From JAWPMV01 sp039819665 (GTDB lineage: Bacteria > Bacteroidota > Bacteroidia > J057), in contig JBCBRM010000006.1 in NCBI GenBank assembly GCA_039819665.1, forward strand, positions 1 through 64,000: a stretch of 64,000 nucleotides of DNA. The letters run 5' to 3'. Both the position numbers and the translations under genes were made by a program. Below the pieces are notes generated by a model. The model was not told where the DNA came from, made no database searches, and was given only the letters and a program-made list of their open reading frames with translations. Numbering within the stretch: the stretch's first letter is position 1; the number at the start of each line of letters is the position of its first letter. Shown here in pieces: positions 28,437 through 36,181 of the stretch.

Positions 28437-28880
28437 ATGAAGGATCAATTTATCTACTTATTACGCGTCCGCTATTCTGATTGCGACGCTCAACAAGTCG
28501 TTTTCAATGCCAAATACGTAGAGTACATTGACATTGCCGGACTTGAATACTTTCGAGCAATATTTGGTGATTATCGAAATCTATTAGCAAAAGGGGTTGA
28601 CACCCAGGTAGTCAATGTCAACGTGAGTTGGAAAGCCCCTGCTACCTTTGATGACATCATTGCGCTTTCCTTTGAGCTTAAAAAAATAGGAACGACCTCT
28701 ATTTCCTATTCCATTGGATTTACCAACTATAAAACAAAACAGCTTATAGCTGTTGGAGAAATTACCTACGTCATGGTTAGTGTGAAAGAACATCAAAAAA
28801 CAGCTATTCCGCCAGATATAAGAAAACAATTGGAAGATGGCGCATTAGGAATAGTTAACCATGCAGGTGCAGAAATCTAA
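28437..28880 (+). CDS. Hot-dog fold acyl-CoA thioesterase
   Basis: A 147-residue thioesterase of the 4-hydroxybenzoyl-CoA/YbgC type. The motif RVRYSDCDAQQVVFNAKYVEY contains the catalytic Asp of this branch (RVRYSDCDAQQVVFNAKY is the diagnostic stretch), followed by the long hot-dog helix (IAGLEYFRAIFG). It hydrolyses acyl-CoA to free acid and CoA in the cytoplasm. It sits in the TetR-controlled operon with an acyl-CoA dehydrogenase, consistent with processing of acyl chains. Confidence 0.9.
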   Translation: MKDQFIYLLRVRYSDCDAQQVVFNAKYVEYIDIAGLEYFRAIFGDYRNLLAKGVDTQVVNVNVSWKAPATFDDIIALSFELKKIGTTSISYSIGFTNYKTKQLIAVGEITYVMVSVKEHQKTAIPPDIRKQLEDGALGIVNHAGAEI

Positions 28881-28891
28881 ACAACAAAGTT

Positions 28892-29683
28892 ATGCTAGTA
28901 GTTGACACCATTTCAGATTCTAATAAATTTGGTCAAACCTGGAATCATTCTTTTAACTGGGCACTATCCGGTGTAAAGAGAAAGGCAATTTTAGCCCGTA
29001 TCCCTATTCTCTCATCTATCATCCCAAGAAGCTATTTTTCCTTTGTAGGCAAAGACCTTCCCGTAAATGGGCTTATGCTACATGGAGGTGGTCCCATGCA
29101 TGTAGGAGGAACGATTGAAGCAGACAAATGCTGTCAAAATCCTTTGGAATTGGACCCCAATGATCCGGATTTTATCGCAAAGACCTCTGGAGGACTAAAA
29201 ATGATCAGTGAGAAAAAATTCAAACCCCTTTACCCGGAAAAAATCATCGGAAATTTCACCTCTGTAAATCGTATACTGACAGATATCAGTGGGGATTTCA
29301 TTGGTGCCTCTCTCGATCGTTTAATTTTCCCAGAAAGGAATCATAAACAAAGAATTGAAGCCTACCTAAGAGCTACTACAGAATGCGATAAGTTAGATGG
29401 CAAAGTTATCCTCGAACAAACAGCAACTTTCGCTTTTCGTTCCGCAAAAAATCCAGTAGAATGGTATGAACCTACTACCGATACGATTCATGGAATCATG
29501 TTTTTCGAATGGGGAGTAAAAGGGCAAAAATTTAAAGGAGCAATCACAGGTGGTACCGGTAAGTATGCAGGTGCCAGCGGAGAATTTTATCGGGAGAGAT
29601 TGTTAGCCCCAAATTTTGCTGGAGCTGAGACATTTAGAATTACCTTCCCTGATTTGCCAAAACCTGACTTTTGGCCAGAATGA
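28892..29683 (+). CDS. Unknown protein with allene-oxide-cyclase-like barrel motif
   Basis: A 263-residue protein without signal peptide. The C-terminal part contains GAITGGTGKYAGASGEF, the type of glycine-rich turn seen in allene oxide cyclase/dirigent-like beta-barrels, but the first ~110 residues match nothing I recognise. The stop codon overlaps the ATG of the following sulfatase gene as ATGA (29680-29683). A lipid-binding or isomerising barrel would fit an operon with thioesterase and acyl-CoA dehydrogenase, but this is inferred. Confidence 0.7.
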   Translation: MLVVDTISDSNKFGQTWNHSFNWALSGVKRKAILARIPILSSIIPRSYFSFVGKDLPVNGLMLHGGGPMHVGGTIEADKCCQNPLELDPNDPDFIAKTSGGLKMISEKKFKPLYPEKIIGNFTSVNRILTDISGDFIGASLDRLIFPERNHKQRIEAYLRATTECDKLDGKVILEQTATFAFRSAKNPVEWYEPTTDTIHGIMFFEWGVKGQKFKGAITGGTGKYAGASGEFYRERLLAPNFAGAETFRITFPDLPKPDFWPE

Positions 29684-31485
29684 ACAGCAATAATGTAACG
29701 GACTTTCAACCTAATTTCATGAGATATTCTTTAATAGTTCTGATGTTTTTGCCTGGCTTATGTTTTGTCAAGGCACAAAATGACAGCATGGCATCGCCAC
29801 CCAATATTGTCATGATCTTAATTGATGATGCAGGCCTCATGGACCTGGGGGTGTATGGTGGAGAAGCCTCTACTCCTAATATTGATACCTTAGCTCGAAA
29901 AGGCATGATGTTTACAAACTATCATAGTTCACCGGTTTGTGCTCCTTCGAGAGCTATGCTACTGACCGGTACAGATAGCCATTGGACAGGTGTTCCTAAT
30001 ATTCCAGAGTTTCTGAGCGAAGAACAGCAGCAATTACCTGGATATCAAGGGGTATTGAATGACAAGGTAAAAACTCTTGCTACCCGATTAAAAGATGTAG
30101 GCTATAATACCTACATGACAGGCAAGTGGCACCTGGGGCATAGTAAAGAAAACTTGCCGAGCAGGCGAGGTTTCGATCGCACCTTTATTTTGGATGCTTC
30201 AGGAGCTGATAATTATGAAGCCAAAGGCTATCTTCCCATCAAATCTACAGCTCAATGGCATCAGGATGGGAAGCCGGTTCCTCTACCCAAGGACTTTTAT
30301 TCATCCAAAACCTATGTGGACAAAACGATAGAGTTTATGGAAACAGAGGAGGAAAAGAATAAACCGTTCTTCAGCTTTTTATCGTTTCAGGCTGTACACA
30401 TTCCCTTGCAGGCGCCCAAAGAGTTTATCCTAAAATACAAGGATGTCTATAAGAGCGGCTGGCTGGATTTGAGAGAAAAGCGTTTTACAACAGCCAAGAA
30501 ATTAGGCTTTGTTCCTCAGGATATGACCTTAGGTGATATGCTGCCCGATTTGAGAAAATGGGACAGGCTTGCAGAATTGGAAAAGCAAGAAGCTGTCAAC
30601 GATATGGCGGTACATGCGGCTATGTTGGAAGCCATGGATTTTCACATAGGAAGGTATATAAGGTATTTGAAAGAAAGGAATTTATACGATAATACTGTTT
30701 TTGTGATTACGGTTGACAATGGACCAGAAGGAGGCTACCCTCAAGGAAATAATATAGTTAAATACTGGTTGGGATGGCAGGGGTATCACCGAGATCCGGA
30801 GCGTCTCGGGGAAAAAGGATACTATGGAGCCATAGGAACTGAATTTGCCAGTGCAACGGCTTCTCCCTTTGCCTTTTTTAAAACCTATACCGGCGAAGGA
30901 GGCTTGCGTGTACCTCTGATTATTTCGGGGCAAAATGTTCCACAGCGCAAGGAAGAAGCATTTGTAATGGTTACCGATATTCTTCCTACTCTATTAGAAA
31001 TGGCTGGCGTTGACATGGCAACACTGGAATCTGAAGTCCCCATTACAGGAAAGAACTTGATTCCATTGATAAAAGGAGAAGTTGATAAAGTTTATGCAAA
31101 TAATGAAGCTATTGGGATAGAGTCAGCAGGTAGCGCAGCATTATTTAAGGGAAACTGGAAAATCGTCAAAAATGCGAAGCCTCATGGTGATCTGATGTGG
31201 AGATTATTTAATCTGGCTACTGACCCAGGTGAGACCAAGGACTTATCAAAACAACATGCAGAGAAATTTGCCGAACTTATGGCCGACTATGAAGAGTATG
31301 CTGAAAAATTTGGCGTTCAGGAAATGGGAGCTGATTATGAAGCGCATAAAGTGGTAGAGGCCAAAGCAATCAAAAAAATAGGATCTATCGTTCTTCTATG
31401 TTTGTCAGCTTTGCTTGCTTTAGGCTTTCTATTGATATTTAGAAATAAGCTTTTTAACTCAAAGAATCACCCAAAAGCAGCATAA
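29680..31485 (+). CDS. Arylsulfatase-type sulfatase with C-terminal membrane anchor (copy B)
   Basis: A sulfatase closely related to the one at 22.5-24.2 kb along its whole length. The modified Cys lies in VCAPSRAMLLTGTDSH; the metal site starts MILIDDAGLMDLGVYGG; GKWHLGH and FDRTFILDASGADN are shared with copy A. A C-terminal hydrophobic helix (IVLLCLSALLALGFLLIF) plus basic tail anchors it. The ATG at 29680 overlaps the previous stop; the ATG at 29719 would start directly at the signal peptide (YSLIVLMFLPGLCFVKAQ) and is an equally good choice. It probably removes sulfate from a small amphipathic sulfate ester before downstream acyl-chain metabolism. Confidence 0.92.
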   Translation: MNSNNVTDFQPNFMRYSLIVLMFLPGLCFVKAQNDSMASPPNIVMILIDDAGLMDLGVYGGEASTPNIDTLARKGMMFTNYHSSPVCAPSRAMLLTGTDSHWTGVPNIPEFLSEEQQQLPGYQGVLNDKVKTLATRLKDVGYNTYMTGKWHLGHSKENLPSRRGFDRTFILDASGADNYEAKGYLPIKSTAQWHQDGKPVPLPKDFYSSKTYVDKTIEFMETEEEKNKPFFSFLSFQAVHIPLQAPKEFILKYKDVYKSGWLDLREKRFTTAKKLGFVPQDMTLGDMLPDLRKWDRLAELEKQEAVNDMAVHAAMLEAMDFHIGRYIRYLKERNLYDNTVFVITVDNGPEGGYPQGNNIVKYWLGWQGYHRDPERLGEKGYYGAIGTEFASATASPFAFFKTYTGEGGLRVPLIISGQNVPQRKEEAFVMVTDILPTLLEMAGVDMATLESEVPITGKNLIPLIKGEVDKVYANNEAIGIESAGSAALFKGNWKIVKNAKPHGDLMWRLFNLATDPGETKDLSKQHAEKFAELMADYEEYAEKFGVQEMGADYEAHKVVEAKAIKKIGSIVLLCLSALLALGFLLIFRNKLFNSKNHPKAA

Positions 31486-32547
31486 ATGCCTAATAAAATA
31501 AAAAAAGCAGTTCGGCTGCTACTTGCTACTGTAATAATACTCCTTGTATCTGTTTGGATCATGGTAAGTTTTTTCCCGGAACCTTTAGTATCTCTGGCAA
31601 TATCTCGACAAATACAGGGTATTGCCATGCAAAATGAGGAAAATGCCCAAATCCTGGCTGATAAAGAAAGTATTAGAATTTATACGATTGGGACAGCTTC
31701 TCCCATGCCTGGGGAAAGGGTACAAACAGGTACTGCAATCATCGTTAATGGGCATTTTTTCATCTTTGATGTAGGAGATGGTGTCGTACAAAAGGCTGAA
31801 AACATGGGCTTACCTCTAGATCGTCTGGATGGAATTTTCATTACGCACTGGCACTCTGATCATATGATGGATTTACCAAGCTTAATCAGTCGTTCTTGGT
31901 TGCTTGGACGAAACAATGAATTACATCTCTATGGACCAGATGGGACAGACACCCTCAACCAAGCAATAAACCAATTTCTGCACATTGAGAATAGCCATAG
32001 GCTTGCTCACCATGGACCCGAAACCATGGACCTAACGAAAGCCAGAGCAATTCCCCATGAGTTTAAAAATGTTCCAAATGCCAAGGAAGTGATTTATCAG
32101 CAAGATGGAATTACGATTACAGCTTTTGATGTTAATCATGAACCCATAGAACCAGCAGTCGGTTATGCCATCGAATATAAAGGGAAGAAGGTGGTCCTCA
32201 GTGGTGATACCAAAAAGAACGAGATGGTCTTAGAAATGGCACAAGATGCTGATGTATTGGTACATGAAGTTATCTTGAATTCTTTGATAAGAAAGATGGA
32301 ATTAGAACTCAAAAAAGCTGGGATGAAAAGAAATGGAAAAATCGTCCATGATATCCAGGACTACCATACCACACCTGCTGAAGTAGCCGATATTGCCCAT
32401 AAAGCCCATGTGAAGAAACTCGTTTTACATCATTTTGCCCCTCCCCCAGATTTAATTCTCATAAAAAATATTTATAAACAAGAATTGAAGGGCTTTGGGG
32501 GGGAGATTCATTTTTCAAATGATGGAGATTTGATTACCGTGGAGTGA
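31486..32547 (+). CDS. MBL-fold metallo-hydrolase with N-terminal membrane segment
   Basis: A 353-residue metallo-beta-lactamase-fold enzyme of the RNase Z/arylsulfatase-like group. The metal motif THWHSDHMMD is at 120-129, LSGDTKKNE gives the bridging Asp region, and HHFAPPP the last His. An N-terminal membrane helix (about 10-30) points the domain to the periplasm, so tRNA processing is unlikely and hydrolysis of an ester or sulfate ester is more plausible. Its ATG directly follows the sulfatase TAA, indicating co-translation. Confidence 0.88.
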   Translation: MPNKIKKAVRLLLATVIILLVSVWIMVSFFPEPLVSLAISRQIQGIAMQNEENAQILADKESIRIYTIGTASPMPGERVQTGTAIIVNGHFFIFDVGDGVVQKAENMGLPLDRLDGIFITHWHSDHMMDLPSLISRSWLLGRNNELHLYGPDGTDTLNQAINQFLHIENSHRLAHHGPETMDLTKARAIPHEFKNVPNAKEVIYQQDGITITAFDVNHEPIEPAVGYAIEYKGKKVVLSGDTKKNEMVLEMAQDADVLVHEVILNSLIRKMELELKKAGMKRNGKIVHDIQDYHTTPAEVADIAHKAHVKKLVLHHFAPPPDLILIKNIYKQELKGFGGEIHFSNDGDLITVE

Positions 32548-32651
32548 AGAATGAGGTGAGAAGGGCCAGAAGACGATTGTCTCTTATTACCTGGACCAAT
32601 CTGCACCCTAACTCCTGACACCTTTCCCATGCCTTCTTACTACTAAAAAAT

Positions 32652-33626
32652 ATGAAACCAACTACTCAACAATTTTTAACAGATACAGGCGCTGCAATCC
32701 CTATAATTTGTGGCCCCATGTATCCGGGTTCTAACCCAGAGCTGATTGCAGCTGTTTCAGATGTTGGCGGCTTTGGAGTCGTCCAACCTGTATCCATGAC
32801 TTCCCTCTATGGACATGATTTTAGAGAAGGCTTACAATTGATCAAAAAATTGACCGATAAACCCTTTGGGGTAAACTTTACCATCTTCGGGGGAGCGAAT
32901 AAAAAGTACCACGAACAAATGCAGAAGTGGATGGAAATATCTATTGAGGAAGGGGTGAAATTTTTCCTGACTTCTTTGGGTAAGCCTCATGCTGTAGTTA
33001 AAATAGCCAAAGAGCATGGGATCAAAGTCTATCATGATGTCCCAAATAAAAAAGTGGCGCTGGCCATGCGAGATGCTGGCGTCGATGGCTTGAATTGCAT
33101 CAACTGGAGAGGTGGAGGTCAGACGGGAATTCAATCCGCCGAACAGTTTATGGAAGAATTGCATGACATCGGTATTCCCCTGGTTTGTGCAGGTGGTATA
33201 GGAAATGCTGAAGATCTTCAAAAAGCACTGGATATGGGATATGCCGGCGTTCAATTAGGAACTCGATTTTTAGCTACTCACGAATGCAAAGTCTCAGATG
33301 CTTACAAGCAGGCAATAGTCGAAGCGTCTGAGGATGATATTGTTTGGACAAATAAAATTGCAGGCAATAACTCCTCAATGATCAAGACTGATGATATTAT
33401 GAAGGGGGGCTTACGAACTGGCCCCATCATTTCCTATATGCTCACGAAGCGTAAACTCAAAAAATATGCACGGATGTATTTGATGAGTCGAGGCTTGAAG
33501 AAGTATAACAAAGCAGCCTTTGATGATAATGTTAAGTATTGGCAGGCAGGGAAAGGGGTTGGGAATATTACATCTGTGAAGTCAGTGAAGGAGGTAATTC
33601 AAGAATTTTCAACTATTAATGCTTAA
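32652..33626 (+). CDS. Nitronate monooxygenase family flavoprotein
   Basis: A 324-residue FMN-dependent TIM-barrel protein of the nitronate monooxygenase (2-nitropropane dioxygenase) family. PIICGPMYPGSNPELIAAVSD opens the barrel (key part GPMYPGSNPEL), and the FMN phosphate site is in VCAGGIGNAEDLQKAL and GVQLGTRFLATHE. Many family members are enoyl-reductase-like or act on toxic nitronates and lipid intermediates; the position between a hydrolase and an acyl-CoA dehydrogenase favours a lipid-type substrate here. The gap of 104 bases to the upstream gene shows no terminator. Confidence 0.9.
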   Translation: MKPTTQQFLTDTGAAIPIICGPMYPGSNPELIAAVSDVGGFGVVQPVSMTSLYGHDFREGLQLIKKLTDKPFGVNFTIFGGANKKYHEQMQKWMEISIEEGVKFFLTSLGKPHAVVKIAKEHGIKVYHDVPNKKVALAMRDAGVDGLNCINWRGGGQTGIQSAEQFMEELHDIGIPLVCAGGIGNAEDLQKALDMGYAGVQLGTRFLATHECKVSDAYKQAIVEASEDDIVWTNKIAGNNSSMIKTDDIMKGGLRTGPIISYMLTKRKLKKYARMYLMSRGLKKYNKAAFDDNVKYWQAGKGVGNITSVKSVKEVIQEFSTINA

Positions 33627-33944
33627 TTAGAAGATCATGTTACCTACAGGCTTAATTATTGTCGTAGCTTTAATCCCCCTACAAGGCATAACGTACTAAG
33701 TAAGCCAGGCAAAACTATCAGTAAAAAAACAGGTGTATTGAGTTCTGAACTCACCGTATCTTACTGCGAATTTAAGGGTGCATACATAGCAGCATCACCA
33801 GGACTGGAGCAGGATTTTGATGTTGTGAGTAAAATACAAGCTGCACTTTTTTGTATGTATGTAGAGGGAAAAACGCTAGATGCTCAATTTTGACAACTTT
33901 GTCTCTGACTACCTTGTTATCAACATTAAAAATTTAACATCAAC
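33627..33944 (+). other. Intergenic stretch with long in-frame extension of the flavoprotein frame
   Basis: This 318-base gap has no gene with a good start. However, the frame of the nitronate monooxygenase gene stays open for 88 codons after its TAA stop, to a TGA at 33891. The would-be peptide (including CEFKGAYIAASPGLEQDFDV) matches no family I know. It may be a degraded gene remnant or chance. Confidence 0.4.
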
Positions 33945-35102
33945 ATGAACCAACTATTTTTCAACGAAGAACACGAACTATTCAGAAGCTCTTTACAAGA
34001 TTTTTTCAAAGCTGAAGTAATTCCCTATCTCGATGAATGGGAAAAACAAGGAAAAACAGACCGCAGTGTTTTAAGAAAAATGGGAGAGATGGGTTATTTA
34101 GGCTTAGAAGTTGAAGAGGAATATGGCGGTATGGGATTGGGGTATATGTATTCGACTATTTTATGTGAAGAAATGGGGAGAACCGGTAGCCTTGGGTTTG
34201 AAACAGTCGTTGCCGGTCATAGTTATTTGGCGATGAATTATCTGGTACATGCAGGTTCTCCTTTCATCAAAGAAAAATATCTAAGGCCCAGTGTATCGGG
34301 CGAAAAAATTGGTTCTCTATCCATGACTGAACCTTCTGCAGGTTCTGATTTTAAAGGCATTCTGACCACTGCCAAATTGGAGGGGGATGAATACATTGTT
34401 AATGGTTCAAAAACCTTTATTTCAAATGGATATTATGGCGATTATACTGTAGCTGCAGTTAAAACTGAGAAAGGAATGAGCATGTTGGTCATTGACCTGG
34501 ATGCTGAAGGAGTAACAAAGACAAAACTGGATAAAGTAGGGATCCGTAGTTCTGATACTGCTGAACTTTCCTTTGACAATGTTCGTGTTCCCAAGGAAAA
34601 TCTGCTGGGGGAAGAAGGCAAAGGATTTTATTACGTAATGGAAAGTTTGCAAGTAGAACGTTTGACAGGCGCGGCTGCCTGTATAGGGATGATAGATCAT
34701 GTATTGGAAATTACTTTACAATACATATCTGAGCGCATGGCTTTCGGACAAACCATCAATAAATTTCAAGCCCTACGTCATCAAATCGCAGAAATGGCTA
34801 CAGAATTTGAGGCTTATAAAGCTTTTACTTATCAAACAAGTTATCGTCTGGCACAAGGTGAAAGTGTAGTAAAAGAATGCTCCATGTTAAAAATGAGAGT
34901 AGCGGATTTGTTGAATGAAATCTCGTACAAATGCCTGCAAATGTTTGGTGGCTATGGATTTATGGAGGAATATCCTATTGGCCGCATTTATCGTGATGCT
35001 CGGATTGCACCGATCTATGGGGGAACTTCCGAAATTATGAAAGAAATCATTGCAAAAATGATCATAGATAAAGTGGAGTATAGGCCTGTTTATAAGAAGT
35101 AA
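33945..35102 (+). CDS. Acyl-CoA dehydrogenase
   Basis: A 385-residue FAD-dependent acyl-CoA dehydrogenase, catalysing alpha,beta-oxidation of an acyl-CoA. All family marks are present: LSMTEPSAGSDFKG (FAD/substrate loop), the RMAFGQTINKFQALRH segment, QMFGGYGFMEEYPIGRIYRD, and IYGGTSEIMKEIIAK near the C terminus, whose Glu is in the usual catalytic-base position of short/medium-chain enzymes. It is the last gene before a strong terminator and completes the TetR-flanked operon. Confidence 0.95.
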   Translation: MNQLFFNEEHELFRSSLQDFFKAEVIPYLDEWEKQGKTDRSVLRKMGEMGYLGLEVEEEYGGMGLGYMYSTILCEEMGRTGSLGFETVVAGHSYLAMNYLVHAGSPFIKEKYLRPSVSGEKIGSLSMTEPSAGSDFKGILTTAKLEGDEYIVNGSKTFISNGYYGDYTVAAVKTEKGMSMLVIDLDAEGVTKTKLDKVGIRSSDTAELSFDNVRVPKENLLGEEGKGFYYVMESLQVERLTGAAACIGMIDHVLEITLQYISERMAFGQTINKFQALRHQIAEMATEFEAYKAFTYQTSYRLAQGESVVKECSMLKMRVADLLNEISYKCLQMFGGYGFMEEYPIGRIYRDARIAPIYGGTSEIMKEIIAKMIIDKVEYRPVYKK

Positions 35103-35132
35103 ATAATGCCACTCTAAATTTTGGCTTTTACA

Positions 35133-35176
35133 TAAAAAAAAGAGGTGTTCTTCATAGAAGAGCACCTCTTTTTTTA
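35133..35176. terminator. Strong bidirectional terminator
   Basis: AGAGGTGTTCTTC pairs with GAAGAGCACCTCT (one G-U) around ATA, flanked by seven A and seven T residues. It ends the acyl-CoA dehydrogenase operon and insulates the metallothionein-like gene. Confidence 0.9.
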
Positions 35177-35394
35177 TTAATACTAGCGATTAGCGCCTCT
35201 TGATATCGCTCATACTTAACTACTGTGAATCAATAAATTAATCCAAATCCCTTTAAACACAGTAATGCAAATTTAGAGAACTAGAAAATCAAGGAATAAA
35301 GGAGAAGCGAGAGAAAGGATAAAAAAAATTGAAAGAGAGAAGTATCTTTTTTGCCGGTTTGCAGTCTCCCTTTTGAACCTTTAAATTTTATCTT

Positions 35395-35508
35395 ATGAAT
35401 AAATGTAAATGCGAAAATTGTACCTGTGATAACTGCAGCTGTAAAGATTGTTCGAAGAACAATTGCCCCTGTACTAAATGCACATGTAAGAAGTGTGATT
35501 GTTGCTAA
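35395..35508 (+). CDS. Metallothionein-like Cys-rich mini-protein (37 residues)
   Basis: A 37-codon gene that a length cut-off would miss. Its product has 14 cysteines, at positions 4, 6, 9, 11, 14, 16, 19, 24, 26, 29, 31, 34, 36 and 37, mostly alternating CxC and CxxC, with Lys, Asn, Asp and Thr between them and no large hydrophobic residue apart from Met1. This is the composition of a metallothionein, which binds clusters of Zn, Cu or Cd through thiolates, but the spacing matches no bacterial SmtA/BmtA I know. It starts at ATG 35395 and ends at TAA 35508, 64 bases before a SigZ-like sigma gene whose own C terminus is Cys-rich. Metal or redox buffering linked to that sigma factor is inferred. 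Confidence 0.75.
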   Translation: MNKCKCENCTCDNCSCKDCSKNNCPCTKCTCKKCDCC

Positions 35509-35533
35509 GAATTGTAAATAATTTTTTTAATAT

Positions 35534-35560
35534 AAAGGTTAGCTTTAATAGCTAGCCTTT
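35534..35560 (+). terminator. Hairpin between mini-protein and sigma gene
   Basis: AAAGGTTAGCT pairs with AGCTAGCCTTT (one G-U) around TTAAT. It lies 25 bases after the metallothionein-like stop and ends 12 bases before the sigma ATG. It could be a weak terminator/attenuator or a leader structure shielding the sigma start. Confidence 0.6.
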
Positions 35561-35572
35561 AATATTTCGAAT

Positions 35573-36091
35573 ATGGGAACTCAGGGTATATGGAATAATT
35601 ATGGCAATGAGCTTTATTTTTTCATCCTTAAGAAGGTTAAAAACAAAAATGAAGCAAATGATATTTTTCAGAATACATTTTTGAAAATTCATAAAAATCT
35701 TTCCAAACTTAAGGATGAGAAAAAGGTCAAAGCGTGGATATATCAAATTGCTCGCAATGAAATAGCTGATTTCTTTTATGCAGAAACTCCTCAGGTATAC
35801 AAATCGAATATATTTAAAGAAATTCCCGATCAGGAATATCAAGTAGTATGTTGCTTCGACAAATTGATAAATGAATTGCCAGACAATTACAAAGAGGTTA
35901 TAGAAATGGTCTATATTAAAGGCTACAAACAAAAAGATGTCGCCAGACAATTGGAAATTAGTCTTGAAAATACAAAAGCAAGGATTCGGAGAGCAAAGGA
36001 TAGGCTAAAGAAAGAATTCAGAGAATGTTGTAAATATGAGCTAAATAAAGAGGGTAAGTTAATTGGAGAACCAGACTGCTCGAGCTGTTGA
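35573..36091 (+). CDS. sigZ: ECF sigma factor, SigZ-like, with Cys-rich tail
   Basis: A 172-residue ECF sigma factor. Region 2 (NDIFQNTFLKIHKNLSKL) and region 4 (YKEVIEMVYIKGYKQKDVARQ, then LEISLENTKARIRRAKDRL) are complete. The C-terminal tail has CCKYELNKEGKLIGEPDCSSC: a CC pair followed by CxxC, the hallmark of the SigZ family (TIGR02959-like), which lacks a classical anti-sigma gene and may sense metal or redox state through these thiols. No anti-sigma gene is adjacent; the only neighbour is the metallothionein-like gene. The symbol is by family resemblance. Confidence 0.88.
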   Translation: MGTQGIWNNYGNELYFFILKKVKNKNEANDIFQNTFLKIHKNLSKLKDEKKVKAWIYQIARNEIADFFYAETPQVYKSNIFKEIPDQEYQVVCCFDKLINELPDNYKEVIEMVYIKGYKQKDVARQLEISLENTKARIRRAKDRLKKEFRECCKYELNKEGKLIGEPDCSSC

Positions 36092-36181
36092 AAAAAAATC
36101 AAGCTTAAAATTTCTCCTTCCTAATAAAAGAAGAAATGCTAGATTAGGGTAAACAGAATCCATTGATTTATTCAATGCCCT

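Noticed and set aside
36095..36140. Possible terminator hairpin after the sigma gene (ATTTCTCCTTC with GAAGAAAT)
   Set aside because: Pairing needs a bulge and there is no T-run; support is too weak to list.
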